A DNA stretch of 64,000 bases from Neorhizobium vignae (lineage in GTDB: Bacteria; Pseudomonadota; Alphaproteobacteria; Rhizobiales; Rhizobiaceae). Below, piece by piece: positions 55,969-64,000 of the stretch. The notes below the pieces were generated by a model that did no database searches, was not told the origin of the DNA, and saw nothing but the letters and a program-made list of their open reading frames with translations. The stretch lies in contig NZ_JNNU01000015.1 in assembly GCF_000732195.1 (NCBI RefSeq), positions 89,276-153,275 on the forward strand, in the 5' to 3' direction. The stretch's first letter is position 1. Each line of letters opens with the position of its first letter. The position numbers and the translations under genes were made by a program.

Positions 55969-57432
55969 GTGACTGACGCAATCGTTCCCTCGGATTGGAA
56001 GCAGGTATCTTCCCCTCACGACAAGGAGCGGTCGCTTCTCGACGCTTTGCCCGTGACGGTTCAGCCGCCGAAACGGCGTCTTCGCACGACCCTTATCCAG
56101 GCCGCGGGATGGTCGATGATGGGGTATCTCCTCTCGCAGGTGATACGCATCGCAAGCAACCTGGTGCTGACAAGGCTGCTGATGCCGGAAATGTTCGGCA
56201 TCATGGCCGTCGCCACCATGATTCAGGTGTCGGTCGCCATGTTGTCCGATCTCGGGCTCAGGCCCGCGGCCATACAGAGCCAATTTGGCGACGACCAATC
56301 CTATCTCGACACCGCCTGGACGCTGCAAATCATCCACGGCTGCCTGATCTGGTTTGCCTGCGTCCTGATCGCCATCGGGATCGGGCGTGCAGCCGAGTAT
56401 GGCATGTTTCCGGCCGGATCGGTCTACACAGTCACGTCGTTGCCGGCCATCATCATGGGCATGTCTTTTTGTACCGTGATCATGGGGTTGCAATCCACAA
56501 AACTGATCACTGCGTTCCGGCACCTCGATCTTGGGCGCGTCACTTTAATCGAGATCGTGGCTCAGGTCGTCAATCTGGCGGTGGGGATCTCGCTTGCGTG
56601 GTACACCGGCTCGATTTGGTCGTTCGTGGCCGCGACGCTTTTATCTGCGCTAACGACCACTGTTCTTACTCACATATGGCTGCCGGGTCGGAATAACAGC
56701 CTTTATTGGGAAGCTGCGGCGATAAGGGATCTTGTTCGGTTTGGCCGCTGGATCATGCTGTCGTCCATCCTGACGATGATAGCGGCCAATGGAGACCGCA
56801 TCTTCCTCGCCGGATGGACAAGCCCCCTCATGCTCGGCTTCTACAGCCTGGCCTTCAATCTTATCTCGATGCTGGAAGGTGCCGGTGGCCGGCTGTTCTT
56901 GAACGTGGCAATGCCGGCCTTGGGCAGGATTGCAAGGGAACGCCCGGAGCAGCTCGGCTCCATGTTCTGGAAAATGCGATTGCCGCTGGATCTTGTTTTC
57001 ATCGGAAGTGCGGGCGCGATCTACTCGAGTGGCACGGCAATCATAGAAGTGCTCTATGATGATCGCTATCGAGATGCTGCTCCAATTATCCAGATATTGT
57101 CATTCAGCCTTCTTGTGATGCGCTTCGGTCCCCTGTCCGCGATCTATCTCGCCGTCAATGAACCGCGTAACCAGACTGTCATGAATTTCATTCGCGCGGT
57201 CTCGAGTTTTACATGCCTGCCCCTGGGTTATTACTTGTTCGGTTTCGAGGGCGCAGTATGGGCGGCCGCACTTTACGGACTGCCCGTATTGCCGGCGATT
57301 CTTTACTTCAATCATCGTCACGGCCTCAACAATTTCCTGTATGAAGCGGGTGTATTGCTGGCCTGGCCTGTCGGGTATCTGGCCGGAAGTCTGGCAACGG
57401 GCATTCTCCACCACGCTGGCCCGATGTTTTAA
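55969..57432 (+). CDS. Wzx-like oligosaccharide flippase (MOP superfamily)
   Basis: 487 residues, about 12-14 membrane helices; typical opening AAGWSMMGYLLSQVIRIASNLVLTRLLMPEMFGIMAVATM of the polysaccharide-transporter family. It flips lipid-linked repeat units across the inner membrane. The start is GTG 55969 behind GAGGAG with 6-nt spacing; the frame stays open 26 codons further upstream without a ribosome-binding site. It follows the PKS gene by about 125 bp, joining the megasynthase to the export machinery in one direction. Confidence 0.9.
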   Translation: MTDAIVPSDWKQVSSPHDKERSLLDALPVTVQPPKRRLRTTLIQAAGWSMMGYLLSQVIRIASNLVLTRLLMPEMFGIMAVATMIQVSVAMLSDLGLRPAAIQSQFGDDQSYLDTAWTLQIIHGCLIWFACVLIAIGIGRAAEYGMFPAGSVYTVTSLPAIIMGMSFCTVIMGLQSTKLITAFRHLDLGRVTLIEIVAQVVNLAVGISLAWYTGSIWSFVAATLLSALTTTVLTHIWLPGRNNSLYWEAAAIRDLVRFGRWIMLSSILTMIAANGDRIFLAGWTSPLMLGFYSLAFNLISMLEGAGGRLFLNVAMPALGRIARERPEQLGSMFWKMRLPLDLVFIGSAGAIYSSGTAIIEVLYDDRYRDAAPIIQILSFSLLVMRFGPLSAIYLAVNEPRNQTVMNFIRAVSSFTCLPLGYYLFGFEGAVWAAALYGLPVLPAILYFNHRHGLNNFLYEAGVLLAWPVGYLAGSLATGILHHAGPMF

Positions 57433-57860
57433 GAAAAGCTGCCATAAACTTCCCTTTTTGCTGTCATTATATATAGGTCGGCCGCCGATTATTGGCGCCG
57501 AGATGTCCAGACGGCGGCTGCTTTCACGCCGCAGTGGTCCCTGTCCCGAAACACGACGTTTTGCGCCGGATCAGGTCAAGTATCCGAAAGTTCATGGGCG
57601 GGGCGGGGATCGAGCTTTATGGGAGCATTTTGACGTGCACGTTAACTATAAGGAGATATCCAATTCCTTATCGGAACTTAGCTCGCCCCTCCGGTAAATA
57701 TTTTTATCTACCTGCTTACTTGCGCATAGACTAAATTACGTATCTGCTGTATATTGACCTTAATAAAAGGTTGAAAGGTGTAAAGACAGTCTGTTGGCGT
57801 ACTTATAGTTGCGGTTCCTGAGGGGGACAATCGATCCTAGACTTCAGGTAAGGGGGTAAA
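57433..57860. other. 428-bp gap upstream of the LuxR-type regulator
   Basis: AT-rich, no gene supported. Contains the inverted repeat ACCTT-AATAA-AAGGT (57757-57771) about 90 bp before the regulator start, and AGGGGG at 57851-57856 as its ribosome-binding site. Confidence 0.5.
57757..57771. promoter_or_regulatory. Inverted repeat, candidate operator
   Basis: ACCTT and AAGGT flank AATAA, upstream of the LuxR-type gene. Possible autoregulatory site; position is the only support. Confidence 0.25.
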
Positions 57861-58646
57861 ATGAGTTCCACACCAAGCGGCTACAGCCGTTCTCCTGCTG
57901 TGGCAGAATCCTTTCGCATTATGAATGACATCCCAAAGCTCGCCGAAAGAGATGAACGAGGCAGCGAGGGAACAAACCACGACGGATGCCTTGTGATCAT
58001 CGACGCGAGAGCGCTTGATCGGGAATGCCTTGCCAAAGCCCTCATCGGGCGTGGCCTCGAGATGGATGTCTGCGCTGTCGGCTCCATCGAGGAATGGAAA
58101 CTAGAAAAAGATCTCTATCCGCCTGTCCAGGCCGTTCTGTTCAATATTGGCGGCCGAAAAGCCGACGATTCCGCACTTGCGACTGACATCTCGAAATTGA
58201 CGACCGAGTTCAAGTCGCCGCCGATCATCGTGCTCTCCGACTCCGACGACCTCGCACAGGTCGTGAAAATGTTGGAATACGGGGCTCGCGGCTTCATCCC
58301 CTCTTGCGTCGGTATCGGCGTCTGCGTGGAAGCGATCGGTCTGGCCGTTGCCGGCGGAATTTTCGTTCCGGCAAGCAGCGTCCTCTCCATGCGGCACCTG
58401 GTCAGCGCTGCGACGTCGGCGGCGGAACACCGGCCGTTGTCGGGAATGTTCACGCTGCGCCAGGAAGCGGTGGTCGAAGCCCTCCGCAAAGGCAAGGCCA
58501 ACAAGATCATCGCCTATGAGCTCAATCTGCGGGAAAGCACCGTCAAGGTCCATATCCGCAACATCATGAAGAAGCTGAAAGCGACGAACCGTACCGAGGT
58601 CGCCTACAAACTCAATGACCTCTTCCCATACGGAGCGGCTAACTGA
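57861..58646 (+). CDS. LuxR-type regulator with degenerate receiver
   Basis: 261 residues. Receiver-like domain at about 42-165, in which the phosphoacceptor position reads AVLFNIGG (Asn95) and the conserved Lys position reads FIPSCVG (Ser). The C-terminal LuxR HTH at about 195-250 is intact (FTLRQEAVVEALRKGKANKIIAYELNLRESTVKVHIRNIMKKL). It cannot be phosphorylated in the normal way. It shares architecture with the regulator at 10587. Probably controls the polysaccharide locus. AGGGGG lies 4 nt before ATG 57861. Confidence 0.9.
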   Translation: MSSTPSGYSRSPAVAESFRIMNDIPKLAERDERGSEGTNHDGCLVIIDARALDRECLAKALIGRGLEMDVCAVGSIEEWKLEKDLYPPVQAVLFNIGGRKADDSALATDISKLTTEFKSPPIIVLSDSDDLAQVVKMLEYGARGFIPSCVGIGVCVEAIGLAVAGGIFVPASSVLSMRHLVSAATSAAEHRPLSGMFTLRQEAVVEALRKGKANKIIAYELNLRESTVKVHIRNIMKKLKATNRTEVAYKLNDLFPYGAAN

Positions 58647-58740
58647 CCGTTCGCCGGTCGGTTGGCGGGCCGACCCGAGATATCACGGCTGCGAAGTCGA
58701 GCCTTCGCAGCTGGGTGAAGGGATACGATAGAAAACCACG

Positions 58741-58911
58741 TCAGCGCTGACAGGGGCGTTGCCGCGGCAATGCCGCCCGGAGCGACGAACTTTCGAGATG
58801 GATGTTTGTCGGGTTGGCGACGGTGCATACGCCATTGCGCTTGGCGAAACACATGGGAACGGCGCAGCGCGCAGGTTCCGAACATTGATAGCTGATCTGT
58901 TCATCTTCCAT
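58741..58911 (-). CDS. Possible Cys-containing small protein
   Basis: About 56 residues starting MEDEQISYQCSEPARC, with four spaced Cys (QCSEPARCAVPMCFAKRNGVC). The Cys spacing and lack of shadow character favour a small real protein, perhaps a metal- or iron-sulfur-binding one. There is no good ribosome-binding site, and the frame extends to 58995. Treat as a candidate. Confidence 0.35.
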   Translation of the reverse strand: MEDEQISYQCSEPARCAVPMCFAKRNGVCTVANPTNIHLESSSLRAALPRQRPCQR

Positions 58912-59040
58912 CTGACAGTCGAGTGATACCGGAATGGGGTCTGGTATACCGCGATTGTGAGACCGATCCCGCGTGTCCCGCCAAATCAGATTCAATCATC
59001 CAGGCTCGAACAGATTCCGATCGTGGGATGGACGAAGTAG

Positions 59041-60153
59041 CTAAGGGGCTGGCTTTGGCAGGGCCTTCCAATTCGGATCCGGCCAGACGAAGGGGTTGCC
59101 CCCGGAGTTCGGATGGGTTTCGGCAAAATAGCTCTGGCAGCCGCCCGCCTCGTTCGGTTCGCCGACCTGCACCCAGAAGCTTCGGCATACTTTTTCGACG
59201 ATGACGCGCCGGCATTCTGCCATGCTCGGCGGGTGCAGGCTTTCCCGCTGCAGAAAATCTCGGGTGACCGCCCATGCAATCTTCTGCAGCTCCTTGGCAA
59301 GGTCCCGGGGCACGGTCGGCGGCGCTGCTGCGCCCTCGGGCGACTGGCGATAGATTGAGGCGTAGTGGACCGCAGCGACAAAATAGACGCCTGTATCGGT
59401 CAGATGGACCTCGTCGCGGAATATCCGGTCGAGTTTTTTCCTGGTGCTTCCGGTGATACCGACAACCTTCCCGTCAAGTGTCCTTTTCACCAATTCCACG
59501 AGAGCCGTTCCGGCGGGCACGACGGAAAGATTGGCCGGGCGCTTTTCAGCCTGCAGTGTCAGCTTTACTTTCTCTGCTACGCATTGCCATACGACCGAAG
59601 CGTTTGTCTCGTGCTCCAGCCAGGGCTGCGGATCGTCCTTGTCGATGCCAAGCCAGGTGTGGACATAAAGGGTTCGGCCTTTTGGGTTGCCGTCGAGAAG
59701 GCGGTCGTGAAAATGGCGCAGATAGGCAATCGCGTTTTCCCATACGATCATGTTCAGCAAATTGTGGTTTTCCGCTGCGACAACGGTGTCGTAAGGGTGC
59801 CCCGTGCCGATGCGTCGCGGGTGAAGCAATTCCCCGACGACATCCATCTGATCGCCGTTGCGGTTCTTCCCGTACCTGTATCCGGCCCAGCTCAAATCCT
59901 GGTCGTTCTCGCCTCGCGTTCGATACCTCAGCGGGGATCCAATGACGATCTGCTGCTCCCAGGCAATATTTTTGCCGCGGCTTTTGGCAATCATCTCGAC
60001 CCAGTTGGCCAGAGGATTGTCGATCAAGCTATGGCCGGTGAAAAAGATCTGCGCCGAGTTTGGTGGGGCATCGCCCGGTGCTATTTCCTGTGAAGACGCC
60101 GGGCCGGACAGTAGCCATGCCATAGACAAGATGATGGTGCGCATTGCTGTCAT
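59041..60153 (-). CDS. SGNH-hydrolase-like exported protein, copy 2
   Basis: 370 residues with signal peptide (MRTIILSMAWLLSGPASSQ). Shares with the 32664 protein: FTGHSLIDNP (Ser about 42), DPQPWLEHE, VVWQC and DEVHLTDTGVYFVAAVHYASIY. The C-terminus is longer by about 50 residues and has two Cys (VEKVCRSFW, EAGGCQSYF). Probably periplasmic, acting on acyl groups of the polysaccharide. ATG 60153 has GGAA upstream. Divergent from the GT4 gene at 60443. Confidence 0.72.
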   Translation of the reverse strand: MTAMRTIILSMAWLLSGPASSQEIAPGDAPPNSAQIFFTGHSLIDNPLANWVEMIAKSRGKNIAWEQQIVIGSPLRYRTRGENDQDLSWAGYRYGKNRNGDQMDVVGELLHPRRIGTGHPYDTVVAAENHNLLNMIVWENAIAYLRHFHDRLLDGNPKGRTLYVHTWLGIDKDDPQPWLEHETNASVVWQCVAEKVKLTLQAEKRPANLSVVPAGTALVELVKRTLDGKVVGITGSTRKKLDRIFRDEVHLTDTGVYFVAAVHYASIYRQSPEGAAAPPTVPRDLAKELQKIAWAVTRDFLQRESLHPPSMAECRRVIVEKVCRSFWVQVGEPNEAGGCQSYFAETHPNSGGNPFVWPDPNWKALPKPAP

Positions 60154-60442
60154 AAGAATTCCATCTTTACTGAGCGCGAGAACAACTATCGGCAGATAGA
60201 GAAATACAACCTGAGAGCATAAACGCCGGAGATCCTGTGCGGCATCATGGACAAAAGGCGTAAGCCTTCCCGCATCGGCGATCTGGCAGTCAACAAAAGC
60301 CAATGTAAACCCGAAGCGACCGCCTGCCCGACGGACGGCGTCTCTCACCTTCTTTAGGTGTAGCCACAGGCGGCATTAGTCGGCGTTGCTCAAATATCGG
60401 CGGTGCCAGAAAATGGCGGCGATCTCCTCGCAAGGTTGGAAC

Positions 60443-61777
60443 ATGAGTTCGATCGATAAGGTTCTGATTGTCGCGGAACACGCCTCCCTGAAGTTCGGTG
60501 GCGAAGCTTCCCTTCCGTGGCACTATTTCACCCGACTGCGCGCCCGGGGCATAGAGACCTGGCTTGTCGTTCACGAGCGTACCCGGGAGGAATTGACTTC
60601 TCAGGCACCCGACGCCGTAGACCATATGCATTTCATCAAGGACACATGGCTGAATATTCTGATGTGGAAGCTGGGGCAGCACGTGCCTGACCAACTCGCC
60701 AACATCACCGTCGGCTATATCAGCCGCGTCGCTACGCAGATGACCGCGCGGCGCGTAACCCGCGAACTGGTTCACAAGCTGGGTATCCAGGTCGTCCACC
60801 AACCGATTCCCGTCTCGCCACGTGAACCATCGCTCATCGTCAACGTAGGTGCGCCGGTGGTTATCGGACCTATGAACGGCAATATGTCCTATCCGCCGGG
60901 CGTTCATCCGAAGGGACGAACAAGTGGCTGGGGTGATGTACTGTTTAAGCTGGGGCGGCGTTTGTCAGACGGCATGCATCTTTTAATGCGCGGCAAGCGA
61001 GAAGCTGCACTGCTACTGGCAGCCAACGAAAGAACACGCGCGGTTCTCCCCACGAATATCGGTGGCACCGCGGCGGTGCTCGTTGAAAATGGCATTGACG
61101 CCGAACTCTGGACGCAACGCAGCTACGCGGACGATCTGCCGGGGAAGCCGGTTCGCTTCGTTTATCTGGGGAGATTGGTCGACTGGAAGGCGGCGGACCT
61201 TCTCCTGCTGGCGTTTGGACGCGTCAAAAGCCGGGAACTCGTGGAGCTGGATATTGTCGGTGACGGCCCGATGCGGAGTACGCTCGAAGCGCTGGTTGAG
61301 GCCATGGATTTGGTTGGCCGGGTACGCTTTCTCGGATTTTTGCCTCAACGGGAATGTGCGCGGGTTCTGCAGCAGTCCGATGTTTTCGTCATGCCCAGTA
61401 TTCACGAATGCGGCGGTGCCGTTGTTCTTGAGGCGATGGCCGTAGGTTTGCCTGTCATCGCCACAAAGTGGGGCGGCCCTGACGACTATCTGGATGATGA
61501 CTGTGGCGTCCTTATTCCGCCAACGTCGCGAGACGATATCGTCGCGGGGTTCGCCGAAGCGATGCAGCGTCTTTCCGATGATGTGAACTTAAGGCGTCGA
61601 CTTGGGGAAGCTGGTCGCGCAAAAGCGCTCAGGCACTTCGATTGGGACGACAAGATCACGCAAATCATCCAGCTTTACGCCGTGGCAATCAAAAATCAGA
61701 CCACGGCTGCAGAGGACGAGGATGTAAACTCCAACGAACGGGGAAAACAGATCATCCTGAACGTTGGAGGTAAGTGA
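60443..61777 (+). CDS. Glycosyltransferase family 4
   Basis: 444 residues. N-terminal VLIVAEHASLKFGGEASLPWHYF, GAPVVIGPMNGNMSYPPG in the hinge area, then RFVYLGRLVDWKAADLLLLAF, VGDGPMRSTLEALVEAM and the GT4 donor motif HECGGAVVLEAMAVGLPVIATKWGG. AAGG lies 7 nt before ATG 60443. Last recognisable gene of the polysaccharide locus. Confidence 0.9.
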   Translation: MSSIDKVLIVAEHASLKFGGEASLPWHYFTRLRARGIETWLVVHERTREELTSQAPDAVDHMHFIKDTWLNILMWKLGQHVPDQLANITVGYISRVATQMTARRVTRELVHKLGIQVVHQPIPVSPREPSLIVNVGAPVVIGPMNGNMSYPPGVHPKGRTSGWGDVLFKLGRRLSDGMHLLMRGKREAALLLAANERTRAVLPTNIGGTAAVLVENGIDAELWTQRSYADDLPGKPVRFVYLGRLVDWKAADLLLLAFGRVKSRELVELDIVGDGPMRSTLEALVEAMDLVGRVRFLGFLPQRECARVLQQSDVFVMPSIHECGGAVVLEAMAVGLPVIATKWGGPDDYLDDDCGVLIPPTSRDDIVAGFAEAMQRLSDDVNLRRRLGEAGRAKALRHFDWDDKITQIIQLYAVAIKNQTTAAEDEDVNSNERGKQIILNVGGK

Positions 61778-62389
61778 CGGTCGTCCGGCAACCGAGCCAG
61801 GGCATGCGCTTGAGGACTGGAACCTCGAAGCCGATTTCCGATCAGGTGATAATCGGCCAGGGGTAAGTGATGAAAATTTTATTAAAATTTTATAGTATAT
61901 ACGAGCGATGCGCCTCTCGCCTTCCCAGTAATTTCTTGGGTGGTAAGGTATTCGTAAATTGTTCGACCCTCATGCAGGCTTTTTAACAAGGAAACGGAAG
62001 CTTGCCGGCCCCATTTAACCGCCACTTATAGCTTGACTGGCCTATCTGGCGTCCATGTCGAGCGTGCAGCCATCATGGACGGGGGCGGGCTTGAGATCCG
62101 AATCAGGCTCCCGTTCACAGACGAATCGATCGCCCAGGCGCAAGGTCATTCGGTCAGAGCGCGTCTCTGGTCGTAACAACCATCCCAGATAACTCTTTGG
62201 AAACCATGTTTTGCGGCCGAGTGAAGCAAGATGTGTGGCTTTAATACGTCTTGCGCCGCCGCAGTTAACCTTCTGTCAATAAATCCGGTCCCGACACATA
62301 ACCGGCTATATCGCGAAGGTTAAGGAAGTCTTGCTTTATATTTGGCGGCGGAGTTGATTGCGGCACAGTTTTTATTGGGGGTTAGAGTC
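61778..62389. other. 612-bp gene-free region before the adhesin gene
   Basis: No gene supported. Has GCCGATT/AATCGGC (61830-61857), an AT-rich AAAATTTTATTAAAATTTTATAG block (about 61874-61896) and, close to the adhesin start, CTTTATATTTGG (about 62333-62344) and GGGGG for translation. Long upstream leaders are common for large adhesin genes. Confidence 0.5.
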
Positions 62390-64000
62390 ATGTCCGTTGA
62401 AGATCCGCGCCTGTCGAACATCTCGGAAGAAAACCTGACTGAGAATTTCTCGTCGGAAATCCAGGAGGAGATCTCAGCGTCTTCCACGCCTTCTCCGATC
62501 GAGCATGAGATCCAGGTAGCGCAGGCCGGTGATGGCCGCACCCCGACGACGAACCGCATCCCGACCGATCCGAATGCGCCGGCCGCTGCTCCAGCAGCCC
62601 CGGCTGCGGAAGTGACCCCGGACGCCAACAACATCGTTCACCTGGCAACGACCGTATCGATCGACGATATCCGGGTCGACGGCGCAAACCTGATCCTCGT
62701 GCAGGCGGACGGAACCGAGATCGTCATCGTCAACGGCGCGGCCAAGATCCCGACGATGCTGATCGGCGAGGTGGAGGTACCCCAGCAGGTGCTTTTCGCG
62801 GCCCTGGAAGACAGCGGCATCAACGTCGCAGCCGGCCCGGACGGATCCTTCAGCGCAACCGGACGCCCGGCCAGTTCCGGCGCTGAATTCGATGACTCGA
62901 TCCAGGGGAGCCAGAACGACCCTATTCAGCTCGCCTCGCTGCTCGGCGATACGGAATTTGGCGATGGCGGAGGGCTTGACGACCGGACGGCGGCGGACGA
63001 TCAGCCGGACGCCTTCGACATGGGGTCGCCGTTCATCTTCTCCGAATCGGTTCTGGCCGATGACGTCATCGGCAACGAGACGATCACGGGCACGCTCGCT
63101 TTCGACGGCGGCGACGATTTCGGCATCGTATCCTCGGTGAATTACCAGGGCGCTTCCGACATGGCGGAAGGGACCGGCAGCGGCGTTGCTGCGCCGCTCA
63201 CGTCCGGCGGTCAGGCCGTCACGGTGTCGACCTCGGCTGACGGCCTGACGGTCACCGGCACGATCACCGTCGGCGAGACCACGGTCACCGTTTTCACGCT
63301 GACGGTCACCAACCCTACCACCGGCGCCTTCACCTATACGCAGTCGCAGCCTCTCGACCATCCGGATCTCGGCCAGATCGGCGCCGATGACGCCCTGCGA
63401 CTGAACTTTACGTTCACAGTCACGGACAAGGATGGTGATTCCGACACCGGTTCGTTCTCGATCGAGATCGGTGATGACGGTCCGTCGATCGGCGGCTCGG
63501 TAACGCTCGTCCCGGTGAACGAGGACGATCTTTCGAGCGGCAACGACGAAGGGGAACCGCGCGAAAGCCTCGTCAGTTCGGCGGATCTTGGCATCGCATG
63601 GGGCGCCGACGCCAATGTGAAGGGTGAATCGGAAGGCGATGCCTTCGGCCGTTCGATAGCCTTCAATGAGGACGGCCTGCCGCAGAACCTGACGTCGGGT
63701 GGTCTTGAAATTGTCTATGGTGAGCCGACGGTCTCGGCCAACGGCACGGTCACCATCACAGCCTACAGGGGCAATGTCGAAGGTCCGGCGGTGTTCACCG
63801 TCACCCTCGATCCGACCTCCGAGCACGGCACGGCCACGTTCGAGCTGAAGGGGCCGCTTGACCACGCTTCGGAGAGCGATGCTCTTCCGCTGACTTTCAA
63901 CTACACGGCAACGGATGCCGATGGCGATTCGCAGGCCGGCAGCTTCTCCGTTACGGTCGACGACGATATTCCGGTTGTCGGCGAGAACGCGCTGGTTCAG
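62390..64000 (+). CDS. Large repetitive type I secreted adhesin, N-terminal 537 residues
   Basis: Open to the right edge. Residues 1-80 are acidic then Ala/Pro-rich; 80-150 form a conserved module seen at the N-terminus of giant LapA/BapA-like proteins (VSIDDIRVDGANLILVQADG, IVNGAAKIPTMLIGEV). From about 215 on there are long beta-rich repeats. Two copies align at PLDH..., TFTVTDKDGDSDTGSFSIEI and NYTATDADGDSQAGSFSVTV, followed by DDGPSI and DDIPVV (VCBS/DUF5801-like). No Sec signal, as expected for type I export. Probably exported by a PrtD/HlyD system such as the one at 15.8 kb, or another off-window. Confidence 0.85.
   Translation, partial: MSVEDPRLSNISEENLTENFSSEIQEEISASSTPSPIEHEIQVAQAGDGRTPTTNRIPTDPNAPAAAPAAPAAEVTPDANNIVHLATTVSIDDIRVDGANLILVQADGTEIVIVNGAAKIPTMLIGEVEVPQQVLFAALEDSGINVAAGPDGSFSATGRPASSGAEFDDSIQGSQNDPIQLASLLGDTEFGDGGGLDDRTAADDQPDAFDMGSPFIFSESVLADDVIGNETITGTLAFDGGDDFGIVSSVNYQGASDMAEGTGSGVAAPLTSGGQAVTVSTSADGLTVTGTITVGETTVTVFTLTVTNPTTGAFTYTQSQPLDHPDLGQIGADDALRLNFTFTVTDKDGDSDTGSFSIEIGDDGPSIGGSVTLVPVNEDDLSSGNDEGEPRESLVSSADLGIAWGADANVKGESEGDAFGRSIAFNEDGLPQNLTSGGLEIVYGEPTVSANGTVTITAYRGNVEGPAVFTVTLDPTSEHGTATFELKGPLDHASESDALPLTFNYTATDADGDSQAGSFSVTVDDDIPVVGENALVQ

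Noticed and set aside
53933..55981. 682-residue minus-strand frame at the PKS 3' end
   Set aside because: Antisense of DH-ACP-TE coding sequence; no domain recognised.
62474..63865. 463-residue minus-strand frame
   Set aside because: Antisense of the adhesin repeats, whose sense translation is coherent and repetitive.
1..64000. CRISPR arrays, rRNA operons, complete insertion sequences, prophage
   Set aside because: No regularly spaced repeats, rRNA segments, transposase genes with terminal inverted repeats or phage structural genes were seen.

Overview
The window reads as chromosome or megaplasmid DNA of an alphaproteobacterium of the Rhizobiaceae (Rhizobium/Agrobacterium/Neorhizobium type). 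The grounds are high GC, rhizobial-style short hypothetical genes, a RidA/IclR/SelA-like catabolic neighbourhood, an NRPS with a MupA/Atu3671-type luciferase-like domain, and PrtD/HlyD type I secretion. Genus is inference; there is no rRNA or other marker gene in the window.

Layout. (1) 1-8.7 kb: a catabolic block with amidohydrolase C-terminus, RidA, divergent IclR regulator, SelA-like PLP enzyme, a fused DppD-DppF-type ABC ATPase, a ThDP enzyme, a GabT-like aminotransferase and an XRE-cupin regulator. (2) 9-11.4 kb: small rhizobial hypotheticals and a LuxR-type regulator with a degenerate receiver. (3) 12-19.4 kb: a type I secretion island with a Gln/Asn/Gly-rich low-complexity protein, a second protein with its own internal repeats, a PrtD-like ABC exporter and an HlyD-like adaptor. 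The outer-membrane TolC partner is not in the window. (4) 19.4-20.4 kb: a gene-free stretch with several hairpins and a candidate small RNA. (5) 20.4-61.8 kb: a large Wzx/Wzy-type exopolysaccharide locus with acyltransferase, Tat-exported hydrolase-like protein, Wzy-like polymerase, six glycosyltransferases, Wza/Wzz/BY-kinase-like proteins, WcaJ-like priming transferase, Wzx-like flippase, two SGNH-like paralogues and a LuxR regulator. (6) From 62.4 kb past the right edge: the N-terminus of a large repetitive secreted adhesin.

Two biosynthetic modules sit inside the polysaccharide locus. One is an operon of AMP-dependent ligase, acyl carrier protein and PLP decarboxylase, behind a GT61 and a hexapeptide acyltransferase. 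This trio resembles the exosortase-A-associated set, but no exosortase is seen. The other is a divergent NRPS/PKS pair with its own 4'-phosphopantetheinyl transferase. The NRPS is formyltransferase / C-terminal half of a condensation domain / adenylation domain split by a luciferase-like monooxygenase / PCP. The PKS is KS-AT-KR-DH-ACP-TE. I infer that this locus makes an acylated or aminoacylated surface polymer, or a polymer plus a co-regulated small molecule. The two flanking LuxR regulators and the type I secreted proteins suggest one surface/biofilm island.
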